NCBI GenBank assembly: GCA_023393265.1
Contig: JAEWME010000459.1
Location: forward strand, 1-16,639
Length of the DNA: 16,639 nt
Direction: 5' to 3'
From: Bacteroidota bacterium
GTDB lineage: Bacteria > Bacteroidota > Bacteroidia > Bacteroidales > Prolixibacteraceae
Shown here: piece by piece, positions 7,619 to 13,985 of the stretch
How the letters are laid out: each line of letters opens with the position of its first letter
Position numbering within the stretch: the first letter of the stretch is position 1
Translations under genes and position numbers: made by a program
The notes under the pieces: generated by a model
The model's input: only the letters and a program-made list of their open reading frames with translations
What the model was told of the DNA's origin: nothing
The model's database searches: none

Positions 7619-8911
7619 ATGAAACCAATCGTTAAAACGGTAGGCATTGCCTTCAGTTTAAGCTGCTTCATCTTGCCAGTTTATGCCCAAAATGCGACGA
7701 TGTATTTCATGGATCATTCTCCTCAAAATATATTATTAAACCCGGCATTTTCGCCGAATGTGAAATTTTATCTGACTGCCGGAGGAACCTCATTCAATGT
7801 TTACAATTCAGGATTCAATTTTAAAGAATTTCAGGACTTTGTTGATAATTTGGGATCTGAAGAATACAATCCGGATGAATTCATCCACTCAATTGGGGAA
7901 TACAACAAATTACGATCAGATATTCAGGCAAACCTATTTTCAATTGGATTGAAACTTAATAAAAAAACATATCTTTCCGTAGCTCTTAGCATGAACAGCT
8001 TAACAGAACTTAGGGCCGCATCGAAAATTGCTTATCTCCTTACCGATTTCAATGATTTATCAACCAGCACCTTCCCTCTGACCATCGATGGCATTGATTT
8101 AAAAACGAACAATCATTTATCTTTTGGATTCACTTATTCCAGAAAAATAACCGAACATCTTTCACTGGGAATAAGTCCTCATCTCAATTTAAATCTCGTA
8201 GGAATAAATACAAGGAATCTAAGTTATACCGTTAATCGTGATCAATCGGATTACGACAATATTGAATACAAAACCAGCATCTCTGGTGAAGCAACGTTAG
8301 GCTTACCTTTTGATATAAACCCCAAGGCCCTAAATGGAGATATATTAAATTTTGACGAAAATATTTTTCCGGATAACCTTCGTGACTACAGTACTCTTTC
8401 AAATCTTCTCAAGAACAAGAGCTTTTCATTTGACATTGGAGGCACCTACAAGCTAAAAACATGGACCTTATCAGCCAGCATCCTAAATGTAGGTTCGTTG
8501 AACTGGCAAACAAACGGATACAATATACAGGGAGATGGCGAAGATATTATTGCAAAAAAGACAGATAAAATAGCCATCCCATTGCCAAAAAAGATTTTCG
8601 TTGGATTGAGCCAGCAATTCGCAAAAAGATGGAATCTTGGTGTATTGTACAAAAACACCGCATATTATTGGGAACCGGAAAAAACAGCAACCTTTTCATT
8701 AAACGGAAGCTTAGGCAAAGTCATTTCAACTTCATTCAGCTATACAGCCGGCTCAAAATACAACGATTTTGGGGTGGGCCTGAGAATAAGAACTCCTTTA
8801 GGCTTCGACACATATTTTGTCAGTGAAAACATATCCCAATTATTTCACATTCAGGAAACAAACAGGTTAACTTTTGCTTTTGGAATGAACATAGCATTTG
8901 GATTAAAATAG
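7619..8911 (+). CDS. DUF5723-like outer-membrane beta-barrel protein
   Basis: The 430-residue protein has a signal peptide (1-23, ending VYAQ) and then mostly alternating, aromatic-ending strands typical of an outer-membrane barrel. The N-terminal NILLNPAFSPN (37-47), the central LSASILNVGSLNWQTNG (284-300), and the closing NRLTFAFGMNIAFGLK (415-430) resemble the DUF5723 family of Bacteroidota. This family looks like, but is distinct from, the PorP/SprF proteins that partner T9SS adhesins. The gene begins 20 nt after the LRR gene and has no promoter of its own, so the two are very probably co-transcribed. I infer that it may help export, anchor or display the LRR protein; the sequence does not show this directly. 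Base composition is AT-rich like the LRR gene. The barrel call is strong; the exact family name is from recognition of motifs only. Confidence 0.8.
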   Translation: MKPIVKTVGIAFSLSCFILPVYAQNATMYFMDHSPQNILLNPAFSPNVKFYLTAGGTSFNVYNSGFNFKEFQDFVDNLGSEEYNPDEFIHSIGEYNKLRSDIQANLFSIGLKLNKKTYLSVALSMNSLTELRAASKIAYLLTDFNDLSTSTFPLTIDGIDLKTNNHLSFGFTYSRKITEHLSLGISPHLNLNLVGINTRNLSYTVNRDQSDYDNIEYKTSISGEATLGLPFDINPKALNGDILNFDENIFPDNLRDYSTLSNLLKNKSFSFDIGGTYKLKTWTLSASILNVGSLNWQTNGYNIQGDGEDIIAKKTDKIAIPLPKKIFVGLSQQFAKRWNLGVLYKNTAYYWEPEKTATFSLNGSLGKVISTSFSYTAGSKYNDFGVGLRIRTPLGFDTYFVSENISQLFHIQETNRLTFAFGMNIAFGLK

Positions 8912-8990
8912 TTCTTATCATTCAAAAAACGAGAAATCATCATTCCTTTTGATTAGACTTAAACAATTTTGTTCAAAACTTAATTTTCCC

Positions 8991-9018
8991 GAAAAGGCAA
9001 AACGCATCCTTTTTTTTT
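8991..9018 (+). terminator. Candidate intrinsic terminator after the LRR/DUF5723 operon
   Basis: AAAAGG (8992-8997) pairs with CCTTTT (9008-9013) across a 10-nt loop, and the T run continues to 9018, nine Ts in all. The stem is short and A/T-rich, so it is a weak hairpin, but it is followed by a good U tract and lies 80 nt after the DUF5723 stop. Its last T is also the first base of the dnaB -7 box. Confidence 0.4.
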
Positions 9019-9025
9019 ACCTTTG
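9018..9025 (+). promoter_or_regulatory. dnaB promoter, -7 box
   Basis: TACCTTTG is an exact match to the Bacteroidota -7 consensus TAnnTTTG. No TTG is found 17-23 nt upstream, where the sequence is the A-rich arm of the terminator, so the -33 box is poor or missing. A start near 9031 would give a leader of about 58 nt before the dnaB ATG. Confidence 0.5.
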
Positions 9026-9030
9026 AAATC

Positions 9031-9048
9031 CTGCCAAAAAACCGGCAG
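9031..9048 (+). other. Small hairpin at the probable 5' end of the dnaB transcript
   Basis: CTGCC (9031-9035) and GGCAG (9044-9048) form a perfect 5-bp, GC-rich stem around an 8-nt A-rich loop. It would sit at the very 5' end of the mRNA if transcription begins just after the TACCTTTG box, where such hairpins can protect the transcript. It is followed by AATTG rather than a T run, so it is not a terminator. Confidence 0.35.
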
Positions 9049-9089
9049 TAATTGTATATCTATACCTGATCAGACTGAATCCCAGAAAA

Positions 9090-10652
9090 ATGGCCGGAGA
9101 AAGAAAAAATACACCACCGCAGAACAGAAAGACCATTGAGCAAATAAACGCACAATACGGGAAAATACCGCCACAAGCCATTGAAGTGGAAGAGGCCGTG
9201 CTTGGCGCACTGATGCTTGAACGGGATGCCTACATTACAGTAGCTGATATAATTGATACAAAAAGTTTTTACAAGGAAGAGCACCAGAAAATTTTTGAAG
9301 TGATCAAATACTTGTCGACTCACGAAAAGCCAGTCGACCTTTTGATGGTGACCCAGGAACTAAAAAACAGGGATTTGCTTGATGTCGTTGGCGGCCCCAT
9401 GATGATTACCCAATTGACGTCGAGGGTTGCCTCGGCTGCACACATCGAGTTTCATTCGCGCATTATTGCTCAAAAATTTATGCAACGTGAGATGATTCGT
9501 GTCTCGTCAGAAATACAGACTAAAGCTTATGACGACACCATTGACGTGGATGATTTAATTGATTTCTCAGAGACAGCTCTTTTCCAGGTTGCCGAGGGAA
9601 ACATCAAAAAAGAATCGATGCCTATCAAACCGCTCCTTCGCGAAGCAGCAATTCTTATCGAAGAAGCTTCACGACGCGACGATGGTTTGAGCGGTGTTCC
9701 AAGTGGTTTTACGGCCATGGACCGCATCACCTCGGGCTGGCAGCGAACCGACCTTGTTATTGTGGCCGCCCGTCCTTCGATGGGGAAAACAGCGTTCGTG
9801 TTGTCGATGGCCCGCAACATGACTGTTGAACACAAAGTTCCGGTGGCGGTTTTCTCGCTCGAAATGTCGTCGATTCAGTTGGTCAACCGCTTAATTGCTT
9901 CGGAAACAGAACTTGGTTCAGAAAAAATAAAAAATGGCCGCCTTCAGGGATGGGAATGGGACCATTTTCACCGAAAACTGGCCGTTCTCGACGAAGCTCC
10001 GCTTTTTATCGACGATACCCCTGCCCTTTCGGTTTTCGAATTCAGGGCCAAATGCCGCCGCCTGAAAATGCAACACAACATTGGCGCAGTGATTGTCGAT
10101 TACCTCCAGTTGATGACTGCAGGAGCAGACAATAAAGGAAGCCGCGAGCAGGAAGTTAGTATGATTTCACGATCGCTGAAGGCTATTGCAAAAGAGCTCG
10201 ACATCCCGGTTTTGGCACTTTCGCAGTTGAACCGTTCGGTAGAATCGCGCGAAGGAAAACGCCCGCAGCTTTCCGACCTTCGTGAGTCGGGAGCTATTGA
10301 GCAGGATGCAGACATTGTATTATTCATCCATCGACCTGAATATTATGGCATCACCGAAGACGAAGATGGAAACTCGCTGATAGGCGTTGCCGAGATCATC
10401 ATTGCCAAGCACCGTAATGGTGCCGTTGGCGACGTGCGCCTATCGTTCAAGAAAAACCTTGCCAAATTTGCCGACATCGAAAATGTGATTCCAGAAGAGT
10501 TCGGCGGCGGGCAATACGGACAAAAATTCGGATCAAAAATGAACGAAGATTCCTTCGATCCATTTGCCTCGAAAGGCGTTCCCGCTTCATCATTCAATAA
10601 CGACAAATTCAGCCAGTATGAAAGTTCAGGAGGCGAACATATTCCGTTCTGA
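9090..10652 (+). CDS. dnaB: Replicative DNA helicase DnaB
   Basis: DnaB is the hexameric, ATP-driven helicase that unwinds DNA at the replication fork and recruits primase. This 520-residue protein is full length for Bacteroidota. The N-terminal domain (about 27-130) opens with PPQAIEVEEAVLGALMLE. A linker leads into the RecA-like C-terminal domain, which has SGVPSGFTAMD (201-211), Walker A ARPSMGKT (227-234, Lys233), the FSLEMS motif (255-260), Walker B VIVDYLQL (334-341, Asp337), LSQLNRSVE (377-385), RPQLSDLRESGAIEQDAD (391-408) and the arginine-finger region KHRNG (440-444). There is no intein in the ATPase motifs. The C-terminal tail (about 470-520) is Gly/Ser-rich, ends HIPF and is probably disordered. 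The 3' end overlaps the next gene by 35 nt. Confidence 0.98.
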   Translation: MAGERKNTPPQNRKTIEQINAQYGKIPPQAIEVEEAVLGALMLERDAYITVADIIDTKSFYKEEHQKIFEVIKYLSTHEKPVDLLMVTQELKNRDLLDVVGGPMMITQLTSRVASAAHIEFHSRIIAQKFMQREMIRVSSEIQTKAYDDTIDVDDLIDFSETALFQVAEGNIKKESMPIKPLLREAAILIEEASRRDDGLSGVPSGFTAMDRITSGWQRTDLVIVAARPSMGKTAFVLSMARNMTVEHKVPVAVFSLEMSSIQLVNRLIASETELGSEKIKNGRLQGWEWDHFHRKLAVLDEAPLFIDDTPALSVFEFRAKCRRLKMQHNIGAVIVDYLQLMTAGADNKGSREQEVSMISRSLKAIAKELDIPVLALSQLNRSVESREGKRPQLSDLRESGAIEQDADIVLFIHRPEYYGITEDEDGNSLIGVAEIIIAKHRNGAVGDVRLSFKKNLAKFADIENVIPEEFGGGQYGQKFGSKMNEDSFDPFASKGVPASSFNNDKFSQYESSGGEHIPF

Positions 10653-11913
10653 CACAAGCTTCAGATGGTTGATTGTTGTGGCTTTCCTGATGGTGGCAAA
10701 TTTTGCCCGGGCAGCCTACATCCTCATCCCGATGGACGAGAAGCAAACCAACCACCTGAAAGCATACGGAATTACATACTGGACACTCGAACAGGGTATA
10801 GAAGTGAAATGGCTGCTTAATTACCGTGGCGGAAGTTTCCTTGTTCAGTCGCAACAACAAATAGCAAACGAATGTTTGGTGCGCGGTGTTAGCTACGAAA
10901 CGCTGGCCGACGGACAGGCCAACAACCTGCTGGCCGATATTGCCCGCGAAGATGTGAACGAAGATGCCATCAGCATGCAAAAAGCGCCCAAAATTGCTGT
11001 TTATTCGCCGCCAAACAAACAACCATGGGACGATGCCGTCACACTGGTTTTAACTTATGCTGAAATAAAATTCGACGTCATTTACGACGAAGATATCATC
11101 AACGGAAAACTGAAAGATTACGATTGGCTGCACCTTCACCACGAAGACTTCACCGGCCAGTTTGGCAAGTTCTTCAACGCCTATCAGCATGTGGCCTGGT
11201 ATCAGGAAGAAGTGAGAATTAACAGGGAACTGGCAAAGAAGCTGGGTTTCCTGAAGGTTTCGGAAATGAAACAGGTTGTTACCCGCGAAATACATAAATA
11301 CATCGAAAACGGCGGCTTTCTGTTTGCCATGTGCGCAGCAACCGACACCTACGATATTGCACAGTCAGCACAGGGCGTGGACATTTGCGAATCGATGTAC
11401 GACGGCGATCCGGCCGATCCAGACATGAATTCGAAACTCGACTTCAGCAAAACGCTGGCTTTCCAGAATTTCACCATTGTCCGTAATCCCTACGAATATA
11501 AGTTTTCTGACATCGACGTATCTACGACGAGAAAAGTTCCGCGCGAGCAGGACTATTTCACGTTGTTCGAGTTCTCGGCCAAATGGGACCCCGTGCCAAC
11601 CATGCTCTGCCAGAACCACACAAACCTCATCAAAGGATTTATGGGACAAACAACTGCATTCAACCGCAACCTCGTAAAAACCAATGCACTTATCATGGGC
11701 GAGAACAAAGCGGCGAATGAAGCACGCTATATTCACGGAGAAACAGGCAAAGGATTCTGGACTTTTTATGGAGGACATGATCCGGAAGACTATCAGCATT
11801 TTGTAGGCGATCCCCCAACCGACCTCAACCTGCACCCCAACTCCCCCGGGTACAGGTTAATCCTGAATAATGTTTTGTTCCCAGCGGCAAGAAAGAAAAA
11901 GCAAAAAACATAA
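10618..11913 (+). CDS. Exported protein with a class-I-glutaminase/ThuA-like region; often labelled 'asparagine synthetase B'
   Basis: I chose the ATG at 10618, giving 431 residues; a start at 10564 would add 18 residues read through the dnaB tail and delay the signal peptide. From 10618, residues 1-33 form a signal peptide with a long n-region (hydrophobic FRWLIVVAFLMVANF, cut near ARA-AY), so the protein is probably periplasmic. Residues about 127-250 hold a Rossmann/flavodoxin-like run (KIAVYSPPNKQPWDDAV, then DWLHLHHEDFTGQFG), and residues about 220-245 contain GGFLFAMCAATDTYD, whose Cys sits where class I glutaminase-like folds have their nucleophile. The end, GKGFWTFYGGHDPED, resembles ThuA-like proteins. 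There is neither the N-terminal Cys2 glutaminase nor the ATP-pyrophosphatase domain of true AsnB, so asparagine synthesis is not supported. It overlaps dnaB by 35 nt and is probably translated from the same mRNA. Real function unknown. Confidence 0.8.
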   Translation: MKVQEANIFRSDTSFRWLIVVAFLMVANFARAAYILIPMDEKQTNHLKAYGITYWTLEQGIEVKWLLNYRGGSFLVQSQQQIANECLVRGVSYETLADGQANNLLADIAREDVNEDAISMQKAPKIAVYSPPNKQPWDDAVTLVLTYAEIKFDVIYDEDIINGKLKDYDWLHLHHEDFTGQFGKFFNAYQHVAWYQEEVRINRELAKKLGFLKVSEMKQVVTREIHKYIENGGFLFAMCAATDTYDIAQSAQGVDICESMYDGDPADPDMNSKLDFSKTLAFQNFTIVRNPYEYKFSDIDVSTTRKVPREQDYFTLFEFSAKWDPVPTMLCQNHTNLIKGFMGQTTAFNRNLVKTNALIMGENKAANEARYIHGETGKGFWTFYGGHDPEDYQHFVGDPPTDLNLHPNSPGYRLILNNVLFPAARKKKQKT

Positions 11914-11961
11914 AAAGCAAAACAATAAGTTCGCAGGAAATAGCTGGTTTCGATATTTTAG

Positions 11962-11969
11962 TACATTTA
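11962..11969 (+). promoter_or_regulatory. Possible -7 box for the sigma factor gene
   Basis: TACATTTA fits TAnnTTTG with the last base wrong and lies 32 nt before the ATG at 12002. No convincing TTG is found 17-23 nt upstream. An overlapping alternative, TATTTTAG at 11954-11961, is equally imperfect. The 88-nt gap 11914-12001 holds no hairpin terminator for the preceding gene. Confidence 0.25.
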
Positions 11970-12001
11970 TGACCCGGATTTCCTGTTTTTAGATTATTCG
12001 A

Positions 12002-12586
12002 ATGACTATTATAGAAGACGATCGTAAATTGGTGCAGTCACTTCAAAAGGGGAATGTAGCTGCGTTCGACACTCTTTTTGAAATATATAGCCCTAAACTT
12101 TTCGGCTTTGCGCTGAAATATTTTCAAAACGAAGCTGACGCGGAGGAACTTGTCCAGGAAGTTTTCGTCAAAGTATGGGAAAACAGGCACTCGCTGAAAT
12201 CCGAGCTTTCCTTCAAATCTTATCTTTTCACCATAACCCTTAACCACATCCGCAAGTTTTTCAACAAAAGGGCTGTTTCGCTGCGCTACCTCAAAAGCAT
12301 CCAGCCAGAAGAAAATCAAACTGAAAATTTCGCGTTTCAGACCAACGATTACGAAACGGTTATGCACCAAATCGACGGCTTAATCAGCCAAATGCCGCCC
12401 CGGAAGCAGGAGATATTCCGGAAAAGTAAAATTGAAGGAAAGAGCTCGAAGGAAGTTGCACGAGAGCTCAACATCTCGGTCGGAACGGTTGACAACCAGG
12501 TATCCGAAGCCCTTCATTTTCTAAGCGAGCGGCTCAAAAAAGAGGACATCCCGGTTTTGCTGTTCTTCATGTTATTCCTCTCCTGA
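12002..12586 (+). CDS. ECF-type RNA polymerase sigma factor (Bacteroidota SusC-associated group)
   Basis: The 194-residue protein contains only sigma regions 2 and 4, as in extracytoplasmic-function sigma factors. Region 2 (about 19-88) includes FDTLFEIYSPKLFGFALKY and DAEELVQEVFVKVWENR, the -10 recognition helix; region 4 (about 121-178) has MPPRKQEIFRKSKIEGKSSKEVA then ELNISVGTVDNQVSEAL, the -35 binding HTH. The C-terminus ends in a short hydrophobic tail (IPVLLFFMLFLS), common in the Bacteroidota group encoded beside FecR/SusC genes, and perhaps used for membrane or anti-sigma contact. It is followed after 199 nt by its likely FecR anti-sigma partner and then the receptor, so it probably drives transcription of the receptor operon when released. 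Confidence 0.95.
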   Translation: MTIIEDDRKLVQSLQKGNVAAFDTLFEIYSPKLFGFALKYFQNEADAEELVQEVFVKVWENRHSLKSELSFKSYLFTITLNHIRKFFNKRAVSLRYLKSIQPEENQTENFAFQTNDYETVMHQIDGLISQMPPRKQEIFRKSKIEGKSSKEVARELNISVGTVDNQVSEALHFLSERLKKEDIPVLLFFMLFLS

Positions 12587-12658
12587 TTTCAATAACATCA
12601 TTCTTCATCGCATCAGGGAAATATATTGCTGAAAATCAATCAGATGATTTCAATCCAA

Positions 12659-12675
12659 TTTTTTTATTAAAAAAA
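12659..12675. repeat. A/T-only inverted repeat after the sigma gene
   Basis: Seven Ts (12659-12665), ATT, and seven As (12669-12675) form a perfect but GC-free inverted repeat 73 nt after the sigma stop. It could only be a very weak hairpin. It may simply be an AT-rich UP-like stretch for a promoter driving the FecR gene. Confidence 0.2.
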
Positions 12676-12715
12676 GTTAAAAAATACCCATGAGAAATTG
12701 TGAGGCAATGAATAC

Positions 12716-12775
12716 TAGGTCTACAAAAGCCTGAAAAAATGATATTAATATCCGGGCTAATACAAAATAGACCTA
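12716..12775 (+). promoter_or_regulatory. Nested 60-nt hairpin just upstream of the FecR anti-sigma start
   Basis: TAGGTCTA (12716-12723) and TAGACCTA (12768-12775) are perfect 8-bp inverted repeats. Inside them AGCCTG (12728-12733) pairs with CGGGCT (12753-12758), with one G-U wobble, and inside that GATATTAATATC (12741-12752) is a perfect 12-nt palindrome, able to form a GATA/TATC stem with a TTAA loop. All three are nearly co-centred (12743-12746.5). The element ends 10 nt before the ATG at 12786, so folding could affect ribosome access. As DNA it could also be a dyad operator. Confidence 0.5.
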
Positions 12776-12785
12776 ACCCGTCGTG

Positions 12786-13832
12786 ATGAAAGAATATTTG
12801 CTTTCCCAAATTCAAAAATATACCGAAGGAAAACTAAGCCTGCAGGAACAACTTGAATTATCCGATCATCTCGCAGATAAACAAAATCATGTAGCCGAGC
12901 AAGTCCTTCGGGAAGAATGGATTAAAACACTTCAGTCAGAATCTGCCGCCGAAGTTAATTTGAAACCAGTACTCGACCGTGTTCATCACCGGATTCATCA
13001 AAACGAAGCACAAAAGACTGTCCGTATCAGTTATCTGAAAATTCTGCAGCGCATTGCAGCGGTATTGTTTATTCCGCTATCCATTTCCTTTTTTGCTTAT
13101 TACTATCTCAAAGAACATTCTTTACCCGATCAACCGTATGCTGAGATTCAATGTCCTATGGGTGCCCGGATCAAATTTCAACTTCCCGACGGATCCATTG
13201 GCTTCCTAAACAGCGGCTCCAAACTAAGATACGAAGTACAATTTTCGCAGGGACGAAAAGTTGACCTGTTGGGAGAAGCCTATTTTGAGATTATACATAA
13301 CGAAGAAAAGCCATTCCACGTCAACACCAAAAACCTCGATATTAAAGTTCTCGGAACCACCTTTGATGTAATCGCCAACGAAGATGAGACCATCGAGCAA
13401 ATTGTTCTTCAAACAGGGAAAGTAAATATTTCGACCCACAACGGGCAAGAATTATCGAACCTAACGCCCAATGAAGAGCTGACTTTTAACACGCATACCA
13501 AAACATATTCATTAAGCCATCTGGAAGCTTCGCAATATACCGCATGGAAAGAAGGGAAGCTGGTATTCAGGAACGAAAACATGAAACAGGTTGCCCAGCG
13601 GCTTAGTCGCTGGTACAACGCAGAGATGATCGTAGATGACAAACAGCTCGAAAGCTACACTTTCCACGCTACGTTTATTGACGAACCGCTGGACGAAGTT
13701 TTGAAGTTATTGTCGCTTACGACACCGCTAAGTTATAGAGAAGAAGAAAGAACAACTGACGACAACGGAGCTTTCAAAAAGCGAAAGATTATATTAAGTA
13801 TAGATCGGCAAAAAATCAATCAGTTTAAATAA
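12786..13832 (+). CDS. FecR-family anti-sigma factor with DUF4974 C-terminal domain
   Basis: This inner-membrane anti-sigma factor would hold the upstream ECF sigma factor until the SusC receptor signals. I chose the ATG at 12786 (348 residues) over the GTG one codon earlier. The cytoplasmic N-terminus (1-86) carries the sigma-binding region (YTEGKLSLQEQLELSDHLA); a single transmembrane helix lies at about 87-107 (ILQRIAAVLFIPLSISFFAYYYL). The periplasmic FecR domain follows (about 117-215), with GARIKFQLPDGSIGFLNSGS, LLGEAYFEI, FHVNTKNLDIKVLGTTFDV and LQTGKVNI. The DUF4974 domain (about 258-320; LVFRNENMKQVAQRLSRWYNAEMIV) resembles an STN fold and is expected to face the receptor's own STN domain. 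The gene lies between sigma and receptor in the standard order, but the 199-nt gap upstream and the hairpin in it are unusual. Confidence 0.95.
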   Translation: MKEYLLSQIQKYTEGKLSLQEQLELSDHLADKQNHVAEQVLREEWIKTLQSESAAEVNLKPVLDRVHHRIHQNEAQKTVRISYLKILQRIAAVLFIPLSISFFAYYYLKEHSLPDQPYAEIQCPMGARIKFQLPDGSIGFLNSGSKLRYEVQFSQGRKVDLLGEAYFEIIHNEEKPFHVNTKNLDIKVLGTTFDVIANEDETIEQIVLQTGKVNISTHNGQELSNLTPNEELTFNTHTKTYSLSHLEASQYTAWKEGKLVFRNENMKQVAQRLSRWYNAEMIVDDKQLESYTFHATFIDEPLDEVLKLLSLTTPLSYREEERTTDDNGAFKKRKIILSIDRQKINQFK

Positions 13833-13836
13833 TAAA

Positions 13837-13865
13837 ACAGGAAAGTGCTGGAACCACTCTCCTGT
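13837..13865 (+). terminator. Strong hairpin between FecR and the SusC receptor (terminator or attenuator-like)
   Basis: ACAGGA (13837-13842) pairs perfectly with TCCTGT (13860-13865); after one A-C mismatch AGTG (13844-13847) pairs with CACT (13855-13858), leaving a 7-nt loop. This gives ten base pairs in eleven positions, four nt after the FecR stop. On the plus strand it is not followed by a T run, so as an intrinsic terminator it is atypical; on the minus strand it would be followed by TTTTATTATTT. It may end or trim the sigma-FecR transcript and so separate its level from that of the receptor. The remainder of 13866-13921 is AT-rich, with no clear TAnnTTTG box. Confidence 0.5.
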
Positions 13866-13921
13866 AAGATCAAGTAGTATAACGCTCTATTAATTGTTTA
13901 ACCACTTAATGATTCAAATCT

Positions 13922-13985
13922 ATGAAAAAAAAAACGAATCAGGGTATCCGCGCCTAGCCGGGGACTCTTTAAACTATGGAAGATT
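13922..13985 (+). pseudogene. Decayed N-terminal leader of the SusC receptor
   Basis: An ATG at 13922 opens MKKKTNQGIRA and is stopped by TAG at 13955-13957. In the same frame PGTL follows, then TAA (13970-13972). In the receptor frame the bases just before the start at 13986 read KLWKI. Read together, MKKKTNQGIRA-stop-PGTL-(frame change)-KLWKI-MRLS looks like the basic N-terminal extension often seen before the signal peptide of SusC proteins in this group, broken by an amber codon and a net 1- or 2-nt length change. The 11-codon reading frame could still be translated as a small upstream ORF. Confidence 0.5.

Noticed and set aside
7619..8911. PorP/SprF family call for the outer-membrane barrel
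   Set aside because: The overall theme is similar, but the central and C-terminal motifs look more like DUF5723; only a profile search would settle this.
9756..9800. Intein insertion site in the dnaB Walker A region
   Set aside because: The motif is continuous and the protein has the usual length, so no intein is present.
10564..10617. Extended start of the exported protein after dnaB, giving 18 extra residues
   Set aside because: The extra part is an out-of-frame reading of the dnaB tail and would place the signal peptide after residue 30; the ATG at 10618 fits an exported protein better.
11365..11835. 156-codon open frame on the minus strand within the exported-protein gene
   Set aside because: It lies fully antisense to a better-supported gene with a signal peptide and shows no recognisable domain.
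10618..11913. Asparagine synthetase B
   Set aside because: No N-terminal Cys2 glutaminase domain and no ATP-pyrophosphatase motif; a signal peptide is present, which does not fit a cytoplasmic amino-acid synthase.
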